Of a stretch of DNA of 64,000 nucleotides, positions 39,508 to 46,889 are shown in pieces; the stretch's first letter is position 1; the number at the start of each line of letters is the position of its first letter. The notes below the pieces were generated by a model. It was not told where the DNA came from and did no database searches. It was given only the letters and a program-made list of their open reading frames with translations. The position numbers and the translations under genes are program-made. This DNA comes from Pacificoceanicola onchidii (lineage in GTDB: Bacteria; Pseudomonadota; Alphaproteobacteria; Rhodobacterales; Rhodobacteraceae): NCBI RefSeq assembly GCF_004804335.1, contig NZ_SRXY01000004.1:186001-250000 (forward strand), written 5' to 3'.

Positions 39508-40622
39508 TGTTCGGGGCCCCGATCCAGTCGGCAGCCGACGCGCGGCGCATTGCCAAACGTCGGCTACCGTGGATGGTCTTTGACTATATCGACGGGGCGG
39601 CAGGGGATGAAAGTGGTGCGCGGCGGAACCGCCGTGCGCTTGAGGAGATCACGCTGACGCCCCGAATTCTGAGGGATGTCAGCGACCGCTCTCTCTCCAC
39701 AACCCTCTTTGGCAATACCGCAGGCATGCCCATCGGTATCGCGCCCATGGGCATGTGCAATCTCTCAGCCCCGGGCGCGGACCTGATGCTGGCGCGCCTT
39801 GCAGCCAAGCACAGCGTTCCCTTGGGCGTCTCGACTGTCGCATCGACACCGATGGAGCGCATGATCGAGGTTGCCGAGGGCAATGCCTGGTTCCAGCTTT
39901 ACTTCAGCGGCGACGGCAAGGGGACCTTCAAACTGGTCGAGCGTGCCAAGGCCGCCGGGTATCAGACCCTTGTCCTGACCGTTGACGTCCCCGAAGTCGG
40001 ACGTCGCCCGCGCGAGTTGCGCCACGGGTTCAAAATGCCCTTCCGCCTCGGCCCACGCCAATTTCTCGATTTCGCGCTCCACCCGCATTGGTCGCTTGCA
40101 ACCCTGATGGCTGGGCGGCCTGAGATGGCCAACTTCACCATGGACGGCTACACGTTTGATCGCACCGAAAGCCGCGCCAAGGCAACATGGGACACGCTCA
40201 TGGTGCTACGCGACCGCTGGCCCGGCACTCTCGTAGTAAAGGGGGTCCTGGATCCCGGAGATGCCCAGCGGCTTAAACAATCCGGCGTGGACGCCGTTCA
40301 GGTTTCGAACCACGGCGCACGCCAGTTGCAAAGCGCCCCGTCACCGATCGAAGCGCTTCCAAAAATACGTGAAATGCTTGGCGCGAGCTTTCCGGTGTTT
40401 TTCGACAGCGGGATTCGATCCGGAGAAGATGTGCTCAAGGCGATCCTGAGCGGCGCGGACTTCGTCTTTGTCGGGCGCATCCTGCAATTTGCCATCGCGG
40501 CAGGGGGAGAAGCGGGGCTTCAGCAGATGTGGCACGTCCTGCGAGAGGAGCTTGATATTGCCATGGCGATGGCTGGCCTTACTGACCTGCTGGGCGGACT
40601 TGCGCCTGAAAATCAGCTTTAG
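39507..40622 (+). CDS. FMN-dependent alpha-hydroxy acid dehydrogenase, probable L-sulfolactate dehydrogenase
   Basis: The 371-residue flavoenzyme is of the lactate/glycolate oxidase family: WMVFDYIDGAAGDESGARRN, PIGIAPMGM, FQLYFSGDG, TVDVPEVGRRPRELRHGF, VVKGVLDPGDA and VQVSNHGARQLQSAPSPIEA. His269 and Arg272 of the last motif are the catalytic pair, but the family consensus H-G-G-R-Q-L-D-G is altered to H-G-A-R-Q-L-Q-S, which suggests an unusual substrate. It is translationally coupled to comE. I infer oxidation of (R)-sulfolactate, which has L configuration and is the product of HpsN, to sulfopyruvate. An ordinary L-lactate dehydrogenase is the alternative. Its role has not been shown. Confidence 0.85.
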   Translation: MFGAPIQSAADARRIAKRRLPWMVFDYIDGAAGDESGARRNRRALEEITLTPRILRDVSDRSLSTTLFGNTAGMPIGIAPMGMCNLSAPGADLMLARLAAKHSVPLGVSTVASTPMERMIEVAEGNAWFQLYFSGDGKGTFKLVERAKAAGYQTLVLTVDVPEVGRRPRELRHGFKMPFRLGPRQFLDFALHPHWSLATLMAGRPEMANFTMDGYTFDRTESRAKATWDTLMVLRDRWPGTLVVKGVLDPGDAQRLKQSGVDAVQVSNHGARQLQSAPSPIEALPKIREMLGASFPVFFDSGIRSGEDVLKAILSGADFVFVGRILQFAIAAGGEAGLQQMWHVLREELDIAMAMAGLTDLLGGLAPENQL

Positions 40623-40694
40623 ACGCGGCTGCTGCATTGGGTTCCGGACCAACTCGGCCTAAAACGGCGCAACACGCTGCCAGTACGAGACCCC

Positions 40695-41219
40695 ATGCAA
40701 CACTTCCCCCAAGGCTCCTTCCGTTTCTTTGCACTCGACGTGGAAACCGCAAATCGCCAGCGCGGCAGCATCTGTCAGCTTGGCGTGGCTTGCGTTCGGC
40801 CTGACGGGCAGATCGAGACCTGGTCCAGCCACGTGGACCCGCAAACCGACGATTGGTCCTGCACCCGCATTCACGGGATCACCGGCGCAGATGTCGCTGG
40901 CGCGCCGTTGTTTTGCGATGTTCTGGACCTGCTCGAAGAAACGCTGAGCGATCACGTGATCTACCAGCATTCCGGGTTCGACAAATCCGCCGTGGCTGCC
41001 GCTTGCCGCGAGTACCAGCGTGATCCACCCGAGTGGGACTGGCGCGACAGTGTGCTTGTTGCTCGCAAAGCCTGGCCCGAGCTCAAGCGCAACGGCGGGC
41101 ATGGGCTGGCCTCTCTCAAGCAATACCTCGGCCTGTCCTTCCGACACCACGATGCGGGCGAAGATGCACGCGCGGCAGCCGAGGTGGTCTTGCGGGCAGA
41201 AGCCGTCTTTTCTGGCTAA
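40695..41219 (+). CDS. DnaQ-like DEDDh 3'-5' exonuclease
   Basis: The 174-residue protein carries the exonuclease motifs: FFALDVETAN (Asp and Glu of Exo I), QHSGFDKSAVAAAC (Exo II-like, Asp) and HHDAGEDARAAAEVV (His and Asp of Exo III), in order. Length is that of stand-alone epsilon-type exonucleases. It degrades DNA or RNA from 3' ends with Mg2+; proofreading, RNA repair and 3' trimming are all possible. It stands alone between the sulfonate operon and accD, with weak GAGA as ribosome site. Confidence 0.88.
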   Translation: MQHFPQGSFRFFALDVETANRQRGSICQLGVACVRPDGQIETWSSHVDPQTDDWSCTRIHGITGADVAGAPLFCDVLDLLEETLSDHVIYQHSGFDKSAVAAACREYQRDPPEWDWRDSVLVARKAWPELKRNGGHGLASLKQYLGLSFRHHDAGEDARAAAEVVLRAEAVFSG

Positions 41220-41305
41220 CCCGCGCTTTGACAAACTGCGACAATGTTGCATTTCCGCCCCGGCAGGCTTAAGTCACGCCGCAACCAACCTCTGACAGGC
41301 TGCAC

Positions 41306-42223
41306 ATGAACTGGATCACAAACTACGTTCGCCCGCGCATCAACTCGATCTTCTCGAGGCGCGAGATTCCCGAGAACCTCTGGTCTAAATGTGACGGCTG
41401 CGGGACAATGCTGTTCCACCGCGAGATCAGCGACAACCTGAACGTCTGCACCAACTGCGGACACCACATGCACATCACCCCGCGCGACCGCTTCCTGTCG
41501 CTGTTTGATGGCGGCGTCTTCAATGAGGTGGAGGTGCCGGAACCGCTCGCCGATCCACTGCATTTCCGCGATCAGAAGCGGTACCCCGACCGTATGAAAA
41601 CTGCGCAGAAAGGCACCGGCGAAAAGGAAGCCATGCTTGTCGCGACCGGCGAGATTGGCCGCACACCGATTGTTGCCGCTGCGCAGGACTTTTCCTTTAT
41701 GGGCGGCTCCATGGGCATGTACGTTGGCAACGCCATTGTCGCAGCTGCCGAGGAAGCCGTTCGTCTGGGCCGCCCCCTGGTGCTGTTCTCTGCCGCCGGG
41801 GGCGCGCGGATGCAGGAAGGCATTCTGAGCCTGATGCAGATGCCCCGCACCACCGTTGCGGTGCAGATGCTCAAGGAGGCGAACCTGCCCTATATCGTGG
41901 TGCTCACCCACCCGACGACAGGCGGCGTGACCGCCTCTTATGCGATGCTGGGCGATGTGCAGATTGCAGAGCCGAACGCGCTGATCTGCTTTGCCGGACC
42001 GCGCGTGATCGAACAGACCATCCGAGAAAAGCTCCCCGAGGGGTTCCAGCGTGCCGAGTACCTGCTCGATCATGGTATGCTCGACCGGGTGATCGACCGC
42101 CGCGAAATGCGCAAGGAACTGATCACTGTCTGCCGCATGCTGATGAAAATGCCGCCGCCCACCTGGGGCGATCTGCCCGCACCGGGGCCGGATGAGGCGA
42201 ACATGCCTCAGACCAAGGGCTAA
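41306..42223 (+). CDS. accD: Acetyl-CoA carboxylase carboxyltransferase, beta subunit
   Basis: The 305-residue protein has the N-terminal C4 zinc finger CDGCGTMLFHREISDNLNVC-TNCG and the carboxyltransferase core with MGGSMGMYVGNAIVAAAEEA, SAAGGARMQEGILSLMQMPR and HPTTGGVTASYAMLGDV. It forms an alpha2beta2 carboxyltransferase with AccA to make malonyl-CoA. Located upstream of folC with 2 bases between stop and start, an arrangement common in proteobacteria. The 86-base upstream gap holds TTGACA at about 41228 without a clear -10. Confidence 0.97.
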   Translation: MNWITNYVRPRINSIFSRREIPENLWSKCDGCGTMLFHREISDNLNVCTNCGHHMHITPRDRFLSLFDGGVFNEVEVPEPLADPLHFRDQKRYPDRMKTAQKGTGEKEAMLVATGEIGRTPIVAAAQDFSFMGGSMGMYVGNAIVAAAEEAVRLGRPLVLFSAAGGARMQEGILSLMQMPRTTVAVQMLKEANLPYIVVLTHPTTGGVTASYAMLGDVQIAEPNALICFAGPRVIEQTIREKLPEGFQRAEYLLDHGMLDRVIDRREMRKELITVCRMLMKMPPPTWGDLPAPGPDEANMPQTKG

Positions 42224-42225
42224 AC

Positions 42226-43497
42226 ATGTCTGTCGGATCTGACGTCATCCTCGACCGGATGATGGCTCTGCACCCGAAGGTGATTGACCTCGTGCTGGAC
42301 CGTGTGTGGCGGCTTCTGGAGGCGTTGGATCGCCCGGAGAAGAAACTCCCGCCTGTCATCCACCTTGCCGGGACCAATGGCAAGGGCTCGACGCAGGCTA
42401 TGCTGCGCGCCGGGCTCGAAGGGGCCGGGAAGACGGTTCACGCCTACACCTCGCCGCATCTCGCACGGTTTCACGAGCGCATCCGGCTGGCGGGTGAGCT
42501 GATCACCGAAGAGCATCTGACGGCGATCCTTGATGAGTGTTATGCTGCCAACGGTGGCAAGGTGATCACCTATTTCGAGATCACCACCTGCGCCGCCATG
42601 CTTGCCATGGCACGGACGCCTGCGGATTTTACGCTACTCGAAACCGGTCTTGGCGGGCGGCTTGATGCGACCAACGTTGTCGAAAAACCTGCCCTGACCA
42701 TCCTGACGCCGATCAGCATGGATCATGAGCAGTTCCTCGGAAACACGCTGGCCAAGATCGCTGGCGAGAAAGCTGGTATTCTCAAACGGGGCGTGCCTTG
42801 CGTCGTCGGCCCGCAACCCGAAGAAGCCATGGATGTGATCGAAGCCCGCGCCGAGGCGCTGGGCGCTCCGCTCATCGCGCACGGCCAGCACTGGCACGCC
42901 TATGAAGAGCGCGGGCGCTTGGTCTATCAGGATGAGACGGGCCTGTTGGATCTGCCCTTGCCCAACCTGCCCGGCGCCCATCAGATCGAGAACGCCGGGG
43001 CTGCGCTTGCCGCCCTGCGCGCGCTGAACTGCGGCGAGACTGCCTTTGAAGCCGCCGTTTCCGAGGCTTTCTGGCCCGCCCGCATGCAACGGCTCAAAGA
43101 AGGGGCTTTGTGCGAGAGCGTGCCGCAGGCGGAGCTTTGGCTCGATGGCGGTCACAACCCTGCTGCGGGCGAAGCGTTGGCCGCGCATCTGGCCCGGTTG
43201 CCCGCGCGTCCGACCCATCTCATCTGCGGAATGCTGAACACCAAGGATGCGTCCGGCTTCCTCAAACCGCTTGCGAAGCAGGCGCAAAGCCTGACGGCAG
43301 TGCCCATTCCCGGCGAGGCCAATACCCTGCCAGCCGTTGATCTGGCGAGTATGGCGCAGAACAACGGACATACGACGGCCATTTCGGAAACCGTGACCGA
43401 GGCACTGCACACGATCACCGAAAAAGACCCGCAAGCACGCATTCTCATCTGCGGCTCGCTCTACCTCGCAGGCCACGTTTTGCGCGAAAACACGTGA
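42226..43497 (+). CDS. folC: Bifunctional folylpolyglutamate/dihydrofolate synthase
   Basis: The 423-residue ligase has the P-loop HLAGTNGKGSTQAMLRAGL, the omega-loop YTSPHLARFHERIRLAGE, ATNVVEKPALTILTPISMDH and LDGGHNPAAGEALAAHL, all Mur-ligase-like folate motifs. It adds L-glutamate to dihydropteroate and to folates with ATP. The gene starts two bases after accD and therefore depends on the same transcript. Length is normal (about 420-430). Confidence 0.96.
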   Translation: MSVGSDVILDRMMALHPKVIDLVLDRVWRLLEALDRPEKKLPPVIHLAGTNGKGSTQAMLRAGLEGAGKTVHAYTSPHLARFHERIRLAGELITEEHLTAILDECYAANGGKVITYFEITTCAAMLAMARTPADFTLLETGLGGRLDATNVVEKPALTILTPISMDHEQFLGNTLAKIAGEKAGILKRGVPCVVGPQPEEAMDVIEARAEALGAPLIAHGQHWHAYEERGRLVYQDETGLLDLPLPNLPGAHQIENAGAALAALRALNCGETAFEAAVSEAFWPARMQRLKEGALCESVPQAELWLDGGHNPAAGEALAAHLARLPARPTHLICGMLNTKDASGFLKPLAKQAQSLTAVPIPGEANTLPAVDLASMAQNNGHTTAISETVTEALHTITEKDPQARILICGSLYLAGHVLRENT

Positions 43498-43549
43498 GTC
43501 CGGGCAGTCACGTCATCCACAAAAGCCTCTTGTGGATAACCGCTGGATA

Positions 43550-43579
43550 TTGACTGATTCGCCTCCTCCGACCTATATC
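43550..43579 (+). promoter_or_regulatory. Putative promoter TTGACT-N18-TATATC before the rhodanese-like gene
   Basis: TTGACT at 43550-43555 and TATATC at 43574-43579, 18 bases apart, resemble a housekeeping sigma promoter. A 5-bp inverted repeat CTTGC-ATAAA-GCAAG covers the -10 end (43579-43593). The -35/-10 arrangement closely matches that of the second LysM gene at 44859. Confidence 0.6.
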
Positions 43580-43626
43580 TTGCATAAAGCAAGAAATGTG
43601 TGCCCAAGGCACCAGAGGACGAGTAG

Positions 43627-44199
43627 ATGATCAAAGGTCTTTGCCTCAGCGCGAGCGCCGCCATTTTCATGGCGACTCCGCTTGTTGCGCAAAGCACTCG
43701 GATTTCGGAAGATCGGGACAGCTTCTCCTTCACGATGAACGGCACGTCGATCACCATCGATCGCAACGGCCCGGCCTGCCCGCCCGCCTGCCTGCAACCG
43801 ATGCAGGCCGCCGCCGGTGTCAGCACGGTTGGCGAGTTGGAAATTCTGGATTTTCTCGACCTGTTCGTTTCGGGTGGTCAGGGGCTTCTGATCGATACGC
43901 GCTTACCAGAGGCCTACAACGCCCAGACCATTCCCGGTGCGGTTAACGTTCCCGCCGAAACACTGCGTCCCGGCAATCAGTATCGCGACGATCTGCTGAA
44001 CGCGCTGGGTGTGCGCAACGGCGACTTTTCGGCGGCATACGATCTGGTGCTTTTTTCCGGAAGCTCGGCTTCTCCGGCGGCAGCCGAAGCCGTGCGTGAT
44101 CTGCTTGGCGCAGGCTATCCGGCGACCAAGCTCAAGTATTACCGCGGGGGTCTGGGGGCTTGGGTCGCCGCCGGGCTGCGCACCGCCGGTGGTCAGTAG
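43627..44199 (+). CDS. Secreted rhodanese-like protein lacking the catalytic cysteine
   Basis: The 190-residue protein has a signal peptide, MIKGLCLSASAAIFMATPLVA-Q, and a rhodanese-type domain (about 70-185) with LLIDTRLPEAYNAQTIPGAV and YYRGGLGAWVAAGL. Active rhodaneses carry C-x5-R in the loop; here the same place reads FSGSSASP, with serines and no cysteine, so sulfurtransferase activity is not expected. Two cysteines in PACPPACLQP after the signal could form a disulfide. It may be a periplasmic binding or structural protein. It precedes the two LysM genes and is probably functionally linked to the cell envelope. Confidence 0.8.
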   Translation: MIKGLCLSASAAIFMATPLVAQSTRISEDRDSFSFTMNGTSITIDRNGPACPPACLQPMQAAAGVSTVGELEILDFLDLFVSGGQGLLIDTRLPEAYNAQTIPGAVNVPAETLRPGNQYRDDLLNALGVRNGDFSAAYDLVLFSGSSASPAAAEAVRDLLGAGYPATKLKYYRGGLGAWVAAGLRTAGGQ

Positions 44200-44212
44200 T
44201 GGAGTGGGTTGA

Positions 44213-44797
44213 ATGATCAGAATGGTTCTTTTCGCTGTCGGCTTTATCGCGATCACAATTGCGCTGGTCGTTTTCCAGCCCGGATCCAACCGGACCGCCA
44301 GCACACCCGACATCCCGCAACCGGTGACCCGTGCAGAGCCCGCGCTCGATGCGGCCGCGCCGCAGGACGATCCACTCGCGCGCGCGATTTCCAACGGTGT
44401 TGGCCAAGCCCCGCAACCGGCTCCGCGCCCTACGCCCCGCATTGCGGTAGCGCCGAGCAGTGATCTGGACGATCAATCGTTGCGCCGGATGACATGGGAC
44501 ACCTTGTCTAACCTCAATCAGGCCACTGGCCACGAAAAAGCTCCGGGACAACCCGGCAGCCTGCTGCACACCATCGTGCGCCGCTCGCTGGATGACACGA
44601 CCGCAGCGCCTGCCGCACAAGAGGCAACCGCAGAAGGCACCTATATCGTTCAGCCAGGCGACAGCCTCGTATCCATTGCAGAGTTGATCTACGGCGATGT
44701 GAACATGACCGGCCCGCTTTTTGCCGCCAATCAACAGCAATTGGCACGGCCAGACGATCTGCGCCCCGGTCAAAAGCTGATCTTGCCTGCAAACTGA
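44213..44797 (+). CDS. LysM domain protein with N-terminal membrane anchor
   Basis: The 194-residue protein begins MIRMVLFAVGFIAITIALVVF, a single membrane segment, then a Pro/Ala-rich linker with PAPRPTPRIAV, and a C-terminal LysM domain (about 142-194): GTYIVQPGDSLVSIAELIYG and LRPGQKLILPAN. LysM modules bind peptidoglycan. It follows the rhodanese-like gene by 13 bases and is a paralogue of the protein at 45003, which has the same plan and a similar N-terminus. The protein is likely a cytoplasmic-membrane-anchored, periplasmic envelope factor. Confidence 0.88.
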   Translation: MIRMVLFAVGFIAITIALVVFQPGSNRTASTPDIPQPVTRAEPALDAAAPQDDPLARAISNGVGQAPQPAPRPTPRIAVAPSSDLDDQSLRRMTWDTLSNLNQATGHEKAPGQPGSLLHTIVRRSLDDTTAAPAAQEATAEGTYIVQPGDSLVSIAELIYGDVNMTGPLFAANQQQLARPDDLRPGQKLILPAN

Positions 44798-44858
44798 CCA
44801 CTATCTCTTGGGCATGTCACCCAAAAGTTAATCCAAGTGTTGACACACGCACTAGATG

Positions 44859-44888
44859 TTGACTGCTTCGAAGTGATTCGCCTATAAC
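44859..44888 (+). promoter_or_regulatory. Putative promoter TTGACT-N18-TATAAC before the second LysM gene
   Basis: TTGACT at 44859-44864 and TATAAC at 44883-44888 have the same 18-base spacing as the promoter at 43550, and both read TTGACTG-N-TTCG at the left and CCTATA at the right. This suggests a shared regulatory signal or a duplicated promoter. A further TTGACA lies upstream near 44840. Confidence 0.6.
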
Positions 44889-44940
44889 CTTGGGTAGAGA
44901 CGCGGCATTGCCACAGGCTGCGCTCCAAGGGGGACATAAG

Positions 44941-45006
44941 ATGATGTTTGCTGACGCTTTCATGCGTGCTGGTCGAGTTGCATCCGCAGGGGCCGCTAAG
45001 TCATGA
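44941..45006 (+). CDS. 21-residue leader peptide coupled to the second LysM gene
   Basis: A short frame MMFADAFMRAGRV-ASAGAAKS starts at 44941, directly behind a strong ribosome site (AAGGGGGA about 8 bases upstream). Its stop at 45004-45006 overlaps the start codon of the LysM gene at 45003 (ATGA), so it could drive translation of that gene by coupling. The LysM start itself has only a weak site. It is too short for a family; no repeats or attenuator hairpin were seen. Moderate confidence that it is translated, low that the peptide has a function. Confidence 0.5.
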   Translation: MMFADAFMRAGRVASAGAAKS

Positions 45007-45632
45007 TGAAGCAAGCGCTCTTTGGCACCGGATTTATCGGCATCACGCTGGGACTTTTGTGGTTCGGGCTTGCTCCTCTCCCTGATGAGAAAACAGACTT
45101 CAACGAAGTGAGCCGGTCGGAGCCGGATCTTTTTGGTTTGACCCCCGCGATCCCGCAGCCGCGCACGGCGCAAGTTCCTGTTGCGCAGCCAAAACCAGAA
45201 CCCGCGCCTTCGATCGCGGCCAAACCAGCACCCGCTCCGACGCCGGAACCGGTTCAAGCGGTTGTTGCGGTGCAGCCTGCGCCCAGCCCCATGCTTCTTC
45301 CGGAGGCGTCCGACGACGCGATGGAGAAGCTGCGCGCCATGAGCTATGGTATCATGCAGGAAATGAAGGCTGCCAAACCCGGCACCGAGAGCAGGGTCGC
45401 GCCGCAAGAAGAGGCCAAACTGGCCCCTGCGCCAATCCCGACCCCAGCGCCAGTGCCGGAACCCGAAGGCCAGCAATACACGGTCAAACCAGGCGACAGC
45501 CTGCCCGGCATCGCCTTTCGGTTTTACGGAACGACGGTGGCCTATTTCCAGATTATCGAAGCCAACCCAGACATGCTGACGGAGCCCGCCGATCTGAAGG
45601 CCGGCATGGTTCTGACAATTCCCGGTACGTGA
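45003..45632 (+). CDS. Second LysM domain protein with N-terminal membrane anchor
   Basis: The 209-residue protein begins MMKQALFGTGFIGITLGLLW, a membrane segment whose F-x-x-G-F-I-x-I-T motif matches the LysM protein at 44213. A Pro/Ala-rich stretch (about 55-95) and an alpha-helical segment (EASDDAMEKLRAMSYGIM) follow, then a C-terminal LysM (about 155-209) with QQYTVKPGDSLPGIAFRFYG and MVLTIPGT. It is transcribed from its own promoter at 44859 and ends at a UUCG-loop terminator. Together with the paralogue it probably forms a peptidoglycan-binding pair in the periplasm. Confidence 0.87.
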   Translation: MMKQALFGTGFIGITLGLLWFGLAPLPDEKTDFNEVSRSEPDLFGLTPAIPQPRTAQVPVAQPKPEPAPSIAAKPAPAPTPEPVQAVVAVQPAPSPMLLPEASDDAMEKLRAMSYGIMQEMKAAKPGTESRVAPQEEAKLAPAPIPTPAPVPEPEGQQYTVKPGDSLPGIAFRFYGTTVAYFQIIEANPDMLTEPADLKAGMVLTIPGT

Positions 45633-45670
45633 GACATCAGGCAGAAAGACCAGTGAAAACGAGCAGCTTG

Positions 45671-45695
45671 GGGGTCCTTCGGGACCCCTTTTTTT
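45671..45695 (+). terminator. Intrinsic terminator with UUCG tetraloop
   Basis: GGGGTCC-TTCG-GGACCCC forms a 7-bp GC-rich stem, extended by one weak pair, with the very stable UUCG loop, followed by seven T residues on the plus strand. It ends transcription of the LysM gene, three bases short of the convergent zapE stop. Confidence 0.93.
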
Positions 45696-45698
45696 GAC

Positions 45699-46763
45699 CT
45701 ACTCGACCCTGCCCCAATCCGCAGCCTGCATTTCCCGCAGGCGGCTGGCCGTGCGTTCAAATTCGAAGCTGCCCGTCCCTTCGACGTAGAGCATCTCCGG
45801 CTCCGCCGCTGCGCTGGCAATCAGCTGAACCTTGGCCTCATATAGCGCGTCGATCAGGGTGACGAAGCGTTTGGCTTCATTGAAGTTCTGCCGCGACAGG
45901 CGCGGGATGTCTTCGAGCACCAGAACCCGCACGGCTTCGGCAATGGCAAGATAGTCGCCAGGCCCAAGCATCTGTCCGCACAGTTGATAAAACGTCGCCC
46001 GCGCCATGCCGTTGTGATAGCGATCCAGCACAAGATCGCGGCCTTTTACATGCAGCGTGTGCGTCTCGTCGCGGCCGTGGCTAAGCTCGTCCCACAGGGT
46101 GTTGATCGCCGCACGTGCCGCCGAATCCGCCGGAGAGAAATAGACTTTCTCACCGGACAGCCTGTCCTGCCTGTGGTCGCGTTCGGACACCAGTTCATGG
46201 ACCACCATGCGGTGCTTCAACAATTCGATGAATGGAAGAAACAACTGACGGTTCAACCCGTCCTTGTACAGATCGTCCGGTATCCTGTTCGACGTGGTCA
46301 CGATGACCGTACCCGCATCCATCATCTGTTCAAACAGGCGGCCCACGATCATCGCGTCGGCGATATCCGTGATCTGCATTTCGTCAAAGGCCAGAAGCTT
46401 GACCGCGTCGCTCACACGCTTGGCGACCGGTTTGATCGGATCTTCAACACCTTCCTTGCGCAGTTCGTGGATCTGGCTCTGAACATCCTGCATGAAAGCA
46501 TGAAAATGCACGCGGCGCGTCGGGACATTCAGTGTATCAACAAACAGGTCCATCAACATGGACTTGCCGCGGCCAACACCACCCCAGATATAAAGGCCCT
46601 TAGGGGGCTCAGGCGCTTTGCGGAAGAAGCCTTTCTTCTTTGCGGGCTCCGCCAGTTCGGCACGCAAGCGTTCCAACTGCGGCAACACCGCCAGCTGCGC
46701 ATCATCTTCCTGAATCGTCCCGGCGGCAACCCGCGCGGCGTAAGTTTCTTGAACAGTAGTCAT
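45699..46763 (-). CDS. zapE: AFG1/ZapE family ATPase
   Basis: The 354-residue AAA+ ATPase has Walker A GGVGRGKSMLMDLFVDTL, Walker B LLAFDEMQITDIADAM and VTTSNRIPDDLYKDGLNRQLF (sensor I). HFHAFMQDVQSQIHELRK precedes the Walker B. ZapE is a cell-division ATPase linked to the Z ring; in mitochondria AFG1 is a chaperone for respiratory complexes. It faces the LysM gene tail-to-tail with a terminator between. No adjacent mdh gene is present, which differs from some alphaproteobacteria. Confidence 0.95.
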   Translation of the reverse strand: MTTVQETYAARVAAGTIQEDDAQLAVLPQLERLRAELAEPAKKKGFFRKAPEPPKGLYIWGGVGRGKSMLMDLFVDTLNVPTRRVHFHAFMQDVQSQIHELRKEGVEDPIKPVAKRVSDAVKLLAFDEMQITDIADAMIVGRLFEQMMDAGTVIVTTSNRIPDDLYKDGLNRQLFLPFIELLKHRMVVHELVSERDHRQDRLSGEKVYFSPADSAARAAINTLWDELSHGRDETHTLHVKGRDLVLDRYHNGMARATFYQLCGQMLGPGDYLAIAEAVRVLVLEDIPRLSRQNFNEAKRFVTLIDALYEAKVQLIASAAAEPEMLYVEGTGSFEFERTASRLREMQAADWGRVE

Positions 46764-46889
46764 GTATACCGATGTAGACCGTAGGGCCGGAAATGTGTAG
46801 CCATCACGGATTGTGAAACGATCTTCACACAGATTGAATTGACGCTTTGTTTAAATGGGGTCATTCAAGTGCGTCGAAAGGTTGATCCC

